Source: Liolophura sinensis
Taxonomy: Eukaryota; Mollusca; Polyplacophora; Chitonida; Chitonidae
Assembly: GCF_032854445.1 (NCBI RefSeq)
Contig: NW_027017989.1
Location: 62,001 to 126,000 of the forward strand
DNA length: 64,000 nucleotides
Direction of reading: 5' to 3'
Part shown: positions 26,809 through 36,172 of the stretch, piece after piece
How the letters are laid out: the number at the start of each line of letters is the position of its first letter
How positions within the stretch are numbered: the first letter of the stretch is position 1
Notes under the pieces: generated by a model
Database searches by the model: none
Seen by the model: only the letters and a program-made list of their open reading frames with translations
Told to the model about the DNA's origin: nothing
Translations under genes and position numbers: made by a program

Positions 26809-29560
26809 CTACCGAAGGGCACATAACTTATAATGAAAAGTTGAATATAGTAATGACCAGTCGCGATTGTACATAGTTAATGTACCCGATTTCAATAAGC
26901 AAAAAGACCAGGCAAAAATCCAAAAGTAGAAAAACTGTTCCAATGCTGCTGAAAAGAAACTAATCCGACGTATTTTGTGACGAGAAATCGAATGGTGCAA
27001 ACCGCGTTGCTCTCCGACCAATACTTTTGGCTGTAGCCACAAATGAATAATCAATGATGTCAAGATCACGTGCCCAGCAACGGCTCTTACTCCATGGAAA
27101 CCAAGGAAATTTGCAATTTTTCAACAGCTGGAGATGCCTGGCCCAATTGCGCATCCTTTGGCACCTTATTGATGTGGGTCAGTGTTCAATTGTACTTTTT
27201 ACAGCGGATTGTATCAAGTACCTTATGTTTTTTTTTATATACAAATGGTGTGGTTTTTCTACATGTAGATAAAGACATTGAGTTTGTCTTCGACTTAGAA
27301 GTAAGACATTTGCTGGGTGAGTTAAATGGGCTTGGCCCAAAGATTTGACGTCGTCTGGGCTACCGAAGGGCACATAACTTATAATGAAAAGTTGAATATA
27401 GTAATGACCAGTCGCGATTGTACATAGTTAATGTAGCCGATTTCAATAAGCAAAAAGACCAGGCAAAAACACAAAAGTGGAAAAACTGTTCCAATGCTGC
27501 TGGAAAGAGGCTAATGCGACGTATTTTGTGACGAGAAATCGAATGGTGCAAACCGCGCTGCTCTCCGACCAATACTTTTGGCTGTAGCCACAAATGAATA
27601 ATCAATGATGTCAAGATCACGTGCCCAGCAACGGCTCTTACTCCATGGAAACCTAGGAAATTTGCAATTTTTCAACAGCTGGAGATGCCTGGCCCAATTG
27701 CGCATCCTTTGGCACCTTATTGATGTGGGTCAGTGTTCAATTGTACATTTTACAGCGGATTGTATCAAGTACCTTTTGTTTTTTTTATATACAAATGGTG
27801 TGGTTTTTCTACATGTAGATAAAGACATTGAGTTTGTCTTCGACTTAGAAGTAAGACATTTGCTGGGTGAGTTAAATGGGCTTGGCCCAAAGATTTGACG
27901 TCGTCTGGGCTACCGAAGGGCACATAACTTATAATGAAAAGTTGAATATAGTAATGACCAGTCGCGATTGTACATAGTTAATGTAGCCGATTTCAATAAG
28001 CAAAAAGACCAGGCAAAAACACAAAAGTGGAAAAACTGTTCCAATGCTGCTGGAAAGAGGCTAATGCGACGTATTTTGTGACGAGAAATCGAATGGTGCA
28101 AACCGCGCTGCTCTCCGACCAATACTTTTGGCTGTAGCCACAAATGAATAATCAATGATGTCAAGATCACGTGCCCAGCAACGGCTCTTACTCCATGGAA
28201 ACCTAGGAAATTTGCAATTTTTCAACAGCTGGAGATGCCTGGCCCAATTGCGCATCCTTTGGCACCTTATTGATGTGGGTCAGTGTTCAATTGTACATTT
28301 TACAGCGGATTGTATCAAGTACCTTTTGTTTTTTTTATATACAAATGGTGTGGTTTTTCTACATGTAGATAAAGACATTGAGTTTGTCTTCGACTTAGAA
28401 GTAAGACATTTGCTGGGTGAGTTAAATGGGCTTGGCCCAAAGATTTGACGTCGTCTGGGCTACCGAAGGGCACATAACTTATAATGAAAAGTTGAATATA
28501 GTAATGACCAGTCGCGATTGTACATAGTTAATGTAGCCGATTTCAATTCGCAAAAAGACCAGGCAAAAATCCAAAAGTAGAAAAACTGTTCCAATGCTGC
28601 TGGTAAGAGGCTAATCCGACGTATTTTGTGACGAGAAATCGAATGGTGCAAACCGCGTTGCTCTCCGACCAATACTTTTGGCTGTAGCCACAAATGAATA
28701 ATCAATGATGTCAAGATCACGTGCCCAGCAACGGCTCTTACTCCATGGAAACCAAGGAAATTTGCAATTTTTCAACAGCTGGAGATGCCTGACCCAATTG
28801 CGCATCCTTTGGCACCTTATTGATGTGGGTCAGTGTTCAATTGTACTTTTTACAGCGGATTGTATCAAGTACCATTTGTTTTTTTTGATATACAAATGGT
28901 GTGGTTTTTCTACATGTAGATAAAGACATTGAGATTTTCTTCGACTTAGAAGTAAGACATTTGCTGGGTGAGTTAAATGGGCTTGGCCCAAAGATTTGAC
29001 GTCGTCTGGGCTACCGAAGGGCACATAACTTATAATGAAAAGTTGAATATAGTAATGACCAGTCGCGATTGTACATAGTTAATGTAGCCGATTTCAATTC
29101 GCAAAAAGACCAGGCAAAAATCCAAAAGTGGAAAAACTGTTCCAATGCTGCTGGTAAGAGGCTAATCCGACGTATTTTGTGACGAGAAATCGAATGGTAC
29201 AAACCGCGTTGCTTTCCGACCAATACTTTTGGCTGTAGCCACAAATAAATAATCAATGATGTCAAGATCACGTGCCCAGCAACGGCTCTTACTCCATGGA
29301 AACCAAGGAAATTTGCAATTTTTTAACAGCTGGAGATGCCTGGCCCAATTGCGCATCCTTTGGCACCTTATTGATGTGGGTCAGTGTTCAATTGTACTTT
29401 TTACAGCGGATTGTATCAAGTACCTTGTGTTTTTTTTATATACAAATGGTGTGGTTTTTCTACATGTAGATAAAGACATTGAGTTTGTCTTCGACTTAGA
29501 AGTAAGACATTTGCTGGGTGAGTTAAATGGGCTTGGCCCAAAGATTTGACGTCGTCTGGG
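26809..29560 (+). repeat. Higher-order unit of 5 monomers (2752 bp)
   Basis: Monomer starts are 27054, 27605, 28155, 28705 and 29256. The order is marker body (26951), two identical filler monomers (27605 and 28155), the GCCTGACCC monomer (28705), then the AATAAA variant (about 29244). It differs from the previous unit chiefly by the doubled filler. Confidence 0.83.
27360..28459 (+). repeat. Adjacent twin monomers (550 bp + 550 bp)
   Basis: The blocks 27360-27909 and 27910-28459 carry the same private set (TAAG, CACAAAAG, AATGCGACG, GCTGCTCTCC, CCTAGG, GTACATTTT). I found no difference between them, which fits a very recent one-monomer duplication. Confidence 0.85.
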
Positions 29561-32315
29561 CTACCGAAGGGCACATAACTTATAATGAAAAGTTGAATAT
29601 AGTAATGACCAGTCGCGATTGTACATAGTTAATGTACCCGATTTCAATAAGCAAAAAGACCAGGCAAAAATCCAAAAGTGGAAAAACTGTTCCAATGCTG
29701 CTGAAAAGAAACTAATCCGACGTATTTTGTGACGAGAAATCGAATGGTGCAAACCGCGTTGCTCTCCGACCAATACTTTTGGCTGTAGCCACAAATGAAT
29801 AATCAATGATGTCAAGATCACGTGCCCAGCAACGGCTCTTACTCCATGGAAACCAAGGAAATTTGCAATTTTTCAACAGCTGGAGATGCCTGGCCCAATT
29901 GCGCATCCTTTGGCACCTTATTGATGTGGGTCAGTGTTCAATTGTACTTTTTACAGCGGATTGTATCAAGTACCTTTTGTTTTTTTTATATACAAATGGT
30001 GTGGCTTTTCTACATGTAGATAAAGACATTGAGTTTGTCTTCGACTTAGAAGTAAGACATTTGCTGGGTGAGTTAAATGGGCTTGGCCCAAAGATTTGAC
30101 GTCGTCTGGGCTACCGAAGGGCACATAACTTATAATGAAAAGTTGAATATAGTAATGACCAGTCGCGATTGTACATAGTTAATGTAGCCGATTTCAATTC
30201 GCAAAAAGAACAGGCAAAAATCCAAAAGTAGAAAAACTGTTCCAATGCTGCTGGTAAGAGGTTAATCCGACGTATTTTGTGACGAGAAATCGAATGGTGC
30301 AAACCGCGTTGCTCTCCGACCAATACTTTTGGCTGTAGCCACAAATGAATAATCAATGATGTCAAGATCACGTGCCCAGCAACGGCTCTTACTCCATGGA
30401 AACCAGGGAAATTTGCAATTTTTCAACAGCTGGAGATGCCTGGGCCCAATTGCGCATCCTTTGGCACCTTATTGATGTGGGTCAGTGTTCAATTGTACTT
30501 TTCACAGCGGATTGTATCAAGTACCTTTTGTTTTTTTTGTATACAAATGGTGTGGTTTTTCTACATGTAGATAAAGACATTGAGTTTGTCTTCGACTTAG
30601 AAGTAAGACATTTGCTGGGTGAGTTAAATGGGCTTGGCCCAAAGATTTGACGTCGTCTGGGCTACCGAAGGGCACATAACTTATAATGAAAAGTTGAATA
30701 TAGTAATGACCAGTCGCGATTGTACATAGTTAATGTAGCCGATTTCAATTCGCAAAAAGAACAGGCAAAAATCCAAAAGTAGAAAAACTGTTCCAATGCT
30801 GCTGGTAAGAGGCTAATCCGACGTATTTTGTGACGAGAAATCGAATGGTGCAAACCGCGTTGCTCTCCGACCAATACTTTTGGCTGTAGCCACAAATGAA
30901 TAATCAATGATGTCAAGATCACGTGCCCAGCAACGGCTCTTACTCCATGGAAACCAGGGAAATTTGCAATTTTTCAACAGCTGGAGATGCCTGGCCCAAT
31001 TGCGCATCCTTTGGCACCTTATTGATGTGGGTCAGTGTTCAATTGTACTTTTTACAGCGGATTGTATCAAGTACCTTTTATTTTTTTTTGATATACAAAT
31101 GGTGTGGTTTTTCTACATGTAGATAAAGACATTGAGTTTGTCTTCGACTTAGAAGTAAGACATTTGCTGGGTGAGTTAAATGGGCTTGGCCCAAAGATTT
31201 GACGTCGTCTGGGCTACCGAAGGGCACATAACTTATAATGAAAAGTTGAATATAGTAATGACCAGTCGCGATTGTACATAGTTAATGTAGCCGATTTCAA
31301 TAAGCAAAAAGACCAGGCAAAAACACAAAAGTGGAAAAACTGTTCCAATGCTGCTGGAAAGAGGCTAATGCGACGTATTTTGTGACGAGAAATCGAATGG
31401 TGCAAACCGCGCTGCTCTCCGACCAATACTTTTGGCTGTAGCCACAAATGAATAATCAATGATGTCAAGATCACGTGCCCAGCAACGGCTCTTACTCCAT
31501 GGAAACCAAGGAAATTTGCAATTTTTCAACAGCTGGAGATGCCTGACCCAATTGCGCATCCTTTGGCACCTTATTGATGTGGGTCAGTGTTCAATTGTAC
31601 TTTTTACAGCGGATTGTATCAAGTTCCATTTGTTTTTTTTGATATACAAATGGTGTGGTTTTTCTACATGTAGATAAAGACATTGAGATTTTCTTCGACT
31701 TAGAAGTAAGACATTTGCTGGGTGAGTTAAATGGGCTTGGCCCAAAGATTTGACGTCGTCTGGGCTACCGAAGGGCACATAACTTATAATGAAAAGTTGA
31801 ATATAGTAATGACCAGTCGCGATTGTACATAGTTAATGTAGCCGATTTCAATAAGCAAAAAGACCAGGCAAAAATCCAAACGTGGAAAAACTGTTTCCAA
31901 TGCTGCTGGTAAGAGGCTAATCCCACGTATTTTGTGACGAGAAATCGAATGGTGCAAACCGCGTTGCTTTCCGACCAATACTTTTGGCTGTAGCCACAAA
32001 TAAAAAATCAATGATGTCAAGATCACGTGCCCAGCAACGGCTCTTACTCCATGGAAACCAAGGAAATTTGCAATTTTTCAACAGCTGGAGATGCCTGGCC
32101 CAATTGCGCATCCTTTGGCACCTTATTGATGTGGGTCAGTGTTCAATTGTACTTTTTACAGCGGATTGTATCAAGTACCTTGTGTTTTTTTTATATACAA
32201 ATGGTGTGGTTTTTCTACATGTAGATAAAGACATTGAGTTTGTCTTCGACTTAGAAGTAAGACATTTGCTGGGTGAGTTAAATGGGCTTGGCCCAAAGAT
32301 TTGACGTCGTCTGGG
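29561..32315 (+). repeat. Higher-order unit of 5 monomers (2755 bp)
   Basis: Monomer starts are 29806, 30356, 30907, 31459 and 32011. It has the marker body (29703), the GCCTGACCC monomer (31459) and the AATAAA-type end (about 31997, here changed to ATAAAAAAT). Filler monomers 30356 and 30907 carry CCAGGG. The 30356 copy is of the GGG/TTTTCACAG/GTATAC subtype. Confidence 0.82.
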
Positions 32316-32573
32316 CTACCGAAGGGCACATAACTTATAATGAAAAGTTGAATATAGTAATGACCAGTCGCGATTGTACATAGTTAATGTACCCGATTTC
32401 AATAAGCAAAAAGACCAGGCAAAAATCCAAAAGTGGAAAAACTGTTCCAATGCTGCTGAAAAGAAACTAATCCGACGTATTTTGTGACGAGAAATCGAAT
32501 GGTGCAAACCGCGTTGCTCTCCGACCAATACTTTTGGCTGTAGCCACAAATGAATAATCAATGATGTCAAGAT

Positions 32574-32579
32574 CACGTG
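32574..32579. other. CACGTG palindrome (E-box/G-box type) present in nearly every monomer
   Basis: The hexamer CACGTG lies about 14 bases into the monomer and recurs at the same place throughout the array; I noticed no monomer lacking it. It matches the general binding sequence of bHLH proteins. Whether anything binds it here is unknown. A homogenised array will keep any hexamer without selection, so this is a note on the monomer rather than a proven site. Confidence 0.4.
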
Positions 32580-32726
32580 CCCAGCAACGGCTCTTACTCC
32601 ATGGAAACCAAGGAAATTTGCAATTTTTCAACAGCTGGAGATGCCTGGCCCAATTGCGCATCCTTTGGCACCTTATTGATGTGGGTCAGTGTTCAATTGT
32701 ACTTTTTACAGCGGATTGTATCAAGT

Positions 32727-32755
32727 ACCTTTTGTTTTTTTTATATACAAATGGT
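32727..32755. repeat. Imperfect 9-bp inverted repeat around poly-T (common form)
   Basis: The left arm ACCTTTTGT and right arm ACAAATGGT can pair at eight of nine positions around a T-rich loop. The T run here is 8 long (32735-32742). Across the array the run is mostly 7-9, reaching 12 at 36592 and 13 at 36037, and it is followed by ATATAC, GATATAC or GTATAC. This tract is the main source of monomer length variation. A single-strand hairpin is possible, but a simple slippage-prone T run explains the length variation. Confidence 0.6.
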
Positions 32756-32763
32756 GTGGTTTT

Positions 32764-32775
32764 TCTACATGTAGA
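32764..32775. repeat. 12-bp perfect palindrome TCTACATGTAGA
   Basis: TCTACATGTAGA equals its own reverse complement and follows the poly-T hairpin in almost all monomers. Exceptions are the seven monomers with a 5-bp insertion next to it (7.4-17.4 kb), a C at about 25615, and an altered left half at about 52612. It could be a dyad binding site or just a conserved part of the monomer; the sequence alone cannot decide. Confidence 0.7.
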
Positions 32776-33276
32776 TAAAGACATTGAGTTTGTCTTCGAC
32801 TTAGAAGTAAGACATTTGCTGGGTGAGTTAAATGGGCTTGGCCCAAAGATTTGACGTCGTCTGGGCTACCGAAGGGCACATAACTTATAATGAAAAGTTG
32901 AATATAGTAATGACCAGTCGCGATTGTACATAGTTAATGTAGCCGATTTCAATTCGCAAAAAGAACAGGCAAAAATCCAAAAGTAGAAAAACTGTTCCAA
33001 TGCTGCTGGTAAGAGGCTAATCCGACGTATTTTGTGACGAGAAATCGAATGGTGCAAACCGCGTTGCTCTCCGACCAATACTTTTGGCTGTAGCCACAAA
33101 TGAATAATCAATGATGTCAAGATCACGTGCCCAGCAACGGCTCTTACTCCATGGAAACCAAGGAAATTTGCAATTTTTCAACAGCTGGAGATGCCTGACC
33201 CAATTGCGCATCCGTTGGCACCTTATTGATGTGGGTCAGTGTTCAATTGTACTTTTTACAGCGGATTGTATCAAGT

Positions 33277-33306
33277 ACCATTTGTTTTTTTTGATATACA
33301 AATGGT
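33277..33306. repeat. Perfect 9-bp inverted repeat with 12-nt T-rich loop (variant form)
   Basis: In this subtype the left arm is ACCATTTGT, the exact reverse complement of the right arm ACAAATGGT, with a 12-nt loop ending GATAT. The perfect left arm occurs in about 25 monomers, for example those starting at 31, 4439, 6095, 11607, 13263, 21545, 28705, 35317, 38071, 38622, 40275, 43032, 47444, 51305, 54617 and 57371. It usually travels with the GATATAC form and often with the GAGATT variant downstream, so it marks a haplotype. In the 62878 copy the right arm is damaged (about 63066), and in the 31459 copy the left arm is one base shorter. Confidence 0.75.
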
Positions 33307-33425
33307 GTGGTTTTTCTACATGTAGATAAAGACATTGAGATTGTCTTCGACTTAGAAGTAAGACATTTGCTGGGTGAGTTAAATGGGCTTGGCCCAAAGA
33401 TTTGACGTCGTCTGGGCTACCGAAG

Positions 33426-36172
33426 GGCACATAACTTATAATGAAAAGTTGAATATAGTAATGACCAGTCGCGATTGTACATAGTTAATGTAGCCGATTT
33501 CAATTCGCAAAAAGACCAGGCAAAAATCCAAAATTAAAAAAAAAACAGTTCCAATGCTGCTGGAAAGAGGCTAATCCGACGTATTTTGTGACGAGAAATC
33601 GAATGGTGCAAACCGCGTTGCTCTCCGACCAATACTTTTGGCTGTAGCCACAAATGAATAATCAATGATGTCAAGATCACGTGCCCAGCAACGGCTCTTA
33701 CTCCATGGAAACCAAGGAAATTTGCAATTTTTCAACAGCTGGAGATGCCTGGCCCAATTGCGCATCCTTTGGCACCTTATTGATGTGGGTCAGTGTTCAA
33801 TTGTACTTTTTACAGCGGATTGTATCAAGTACCTTTTGTTTTTTTTTGATATACAAATGGTGTGGTTTTTCTACATGTAGATAAAGACATTGAGTTTGTC
33901 TTCGACTTAGAAGTAAGACATTTGCTGGGTGAGTTAAATGGGCTTGGCCCAAAGATTTGACGTCGTCTGGGCTACCGAAGGGCACATAACTTATAATGAA
34001 AAGTTGAATATAGTAATGACCAGTCGCGATTGTACATAGTTAATGTAGCCGATTTCAATTCGCAAAAAGAACAGGCAAAAATCCAAAAGTAGAAAAACTG
34101 TTCCAATGCTGCTGGTAAGAGGCTAATCCGACGTATTTTGTGACGAGAAATCGAATGGTGCAAACCGCGTTGCTCTCCGACCAATACTTTTGGCTGTAGC
34201 CACAAATGAATAATCAATGATGTCAAGATCACGTGCCCAGCAACGGTTCTTACTCCATGGAAACCAAGGAAATTTGCAATTTTTCAACAGCTGGAGATGC
34301 CTGGCCCAATTGCGCATCATTTGGCACCTTATTGATGTGGGTCAGTGTTCAATTGTACTTTTTACAGCGGATTGTATCAAGTACCTTTTGTTATTTTTAT
34401 ATACAAATGGTGTGGTTTTTCTACATGTAGATAAAGACATTGAGTTTGTCTTCGACTTAGAAGTAAGACATATGCTGGGTGAGTTAAATGGGCTTGGCCC
34501 AAAGATTTGACGTCGTCTGGGCTACCGAAGGGCACATAACTTATAATGAAAAGTTGAATATAGTAATGACCAGTCGCGATTGTACATAGTTAATGTAGCC
34601 GATTTCAATTCGCAAAAAGAACAGGCAAAAATCCAAAAGTAGAAAAACTGTTCCAATGCTGCTGGTAAGAGGCTAATCCGACGTATTTTGTGACGAGAAA
34701 GCGAATGGTGGAAACCGCGTTGCTCTCCGACCAATACTTTTGGCTGTAGCCACAAATGAATAATCAATGATGTCAAGATCACGTGCCCAGAAACGGTTCT
34801 TACTCCATGGAAACCAAGGAAATTTGCAATTTTTCAACAGCTGGAGATGCCTGGCCCAATTGCGCATCCTTTGGCACCTTATTGATGTGGGTCAGTGTTC
34901 AATTGTACTTTTTACAGCGGATTGTATCAAGTACCTTTTGTTTTTTTTATAGACAAATGGTGTGGTTTTTCTACATGTAGATAAAGACATTGAGTTTGTC
35001 TTCGACTTAGAAGTAAGACATTTGCTGGGTGAGTTAAATGGGCTTGGCCCAAAGATTTGACGTCGTCTGGGCTACCGAAGGGCACATAACTTATAATGAA
35101 AAGTTGAATATAGTAATGACCAGTCGCGATTGTACATAGTTAATGTAGCCGATTTCAATTCGCAAAAAGAACAGGCAAAAATCCAAAAGTAGAAAAACTG
35201 TTCCAATGCTGCTGGTAAGAGGCTAATCCGACGTATTTTGTGACGAGAAATCGAATGGTGCAAACCGCGTTGCTCTCCGACCAATACTTTTGGCTGTAGC
35301 CACAAATGAATAATCAATGATGTCAAGATCACGTGCCCAGCAACGGCTCTTACTCCATGGAAACCAAGGAAATTTGCAATTTTTCAACAGCTGGAGATGC
35401 CTGGCCCAATTGCGCATCCGTTGGCACCTTATTGATGTGGGTCAGTGTTCAATTGTACTTTTTACAGCGGATTGTATCAAGTACCATTTGTTTTTTTTGA
35501 TATACAAATGGTGTGGTTTTTCTACATGTAGATAAAGACATTGAGATTGTCTTCGACTTAGAAGTAAGACATTTGCTGGGTGAGTTAAATGGGCTTGGCC
35601 CAAAGATTTGACGTCGTCTGGGCTACCGAAGGGCACATAACTTATAATGAAAAGTTGAATATAGTAATGACCAGTCGCGATTGTACATAGTTAATGTAGC
35701 CGATTTCAATTCGCAAAAAGAACAGGCAAAAATCCAAAAGTAGAAAAACTGTTCCAATGCTGCTGGTAAGAGGCTAATCCGACGTATTTTGTGACGAGAA
35801 ATCGAATGGTGCAAACCGCGTTGCTCTCCCACCAATACTTTTGGCTGTAGCCACAAATGAATAATCAATGATGTCAAGATCACGTGCCCAGCAACAGCTC
35901 TTACTCCATGGAAACCAAGGAAATTTGCAATTTTTCAACAGCTGGAGATGCCTGGCCCAATTGCGCATCCTTTGGCACCTTATTGATGTGGGTCAGTGTT
36001 CAATTGTACTTTTTACAGCGGATTGTATCAAGTACCTTTTTTTTTTTTTATATACAAATGGTGTGGTTTTTCTACATGTAGATAAAGACATTGAGATTGT
36101 CTTCGACTTAGAAGTGAGACATTTGCTGGGTGAGTTAAATGGGCTTGGCCCAAAGATTTGACGTCGTCTGGG
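33426..36172 (+). repeat. 5-mer higher-order repeat, copy 1 (about 2.75 kb)
   Basis: Monomer starts are 33665, 34217, 34767, 35317 and 35868. Copies 34217 and 34767 have GGTTCTTACTCC for GGCTCTTACTCC. The 34767 copy also has ATAGACAAATGG after the T run, 35317 has CATCCGTTGG, and 35868 has AACAGCTC. All these marks recur about 2755 bp later in the same order. Confidence 0.85.
33536..33545. repeat. A10 run replacing the usual AGTAGAAAAACTG segment
   Basis: At this site most monomers read AAAAGTAGAAAAACTG; here the sequence is AAAATT followed by ten A and CAGTT. It is the only copy in the window with this change, which combines substitutions with a length change. Local slippage or a consensus error are both possible. 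Confidence 0.7.

Larger units (their letters stand above)
32561..33110 (+). repeat. Representative consensus-type monomer (550 bp)
   Basis: This copy carries the majority base at nearly every variable site, so it serves as a reference. In order it holds CACGTG (32574), CCATGG (32599), CAGCTG (32632), an imperfect inverted repeat around a T8 run (32727-32755), a 12-bp palindrome (32764), GACGTC (32853), TCGCGA (32918), an A-rich stretch (about 32950-32992) with the most informative variable sites, and a CpG-richer end (about 33018-33072). Variation among copies is concentrated at about 20 sites, including TTCG/TAAG, AACAGG/ACCAGG, TCCAAAAG/CACAAAAG, TAG/TGG, GGTAAGAGG/GGAAAGAGG/GAAAAGAAA and CTCTCC/CTTTCC/CTCTCT. 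No internal subrepeat of the monomer is evident by eye, so it does not look like a recent multimer of a shorter unit. Confidence 0.93.
32316..33425 (+). repeat. Marker monomer and GACCC monomer, start of an unfinished higher-order unit
   Basis: Another GCTGAAAAGAAAC marker (32457) starts here, followed by the consensus monomer 32561 and the GCCTGACCC monomer 33111, which also has CATCCGTTGG. The expected AATAAA-type monomer does not follow; a different 5-mer family takes over instead. Confidence 0.75.

Noticed and set aside
32698-32825. Possible exon between ACTTTTTACAG and CTGGGTGAGT (good-looking 3' and 5' splice sites)
   Set aside because: Short splice-like motifs are expected by chance in 551 bp. 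The enclosed segment has the variable poly-T and no conserved frame, and there is no transcript evidence.
32561-33110. Self-cleaving hammerhead ribozyme, as found in some insect, newt and schistosome satellites
   Set aside because: The required CUGANGA core followed by GAAA is absent on both strands of the consensus; the few CTGA or TCAG sites do not continue correctly.
32561-33110. CENP-B box
   Set aside because: None of the TTCG sites on either strand is followed by the needed A and CGGG positions.
32561-33110. Monomer derived from a transposon (terminal inverted repeats, transposase or reverse-transcriptase remnants)
   Set aside because: No target-site duplication, terminal repeat or protein motif could be recognised; the short inverted repeats are internal. 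A database search could still reveal an origin.
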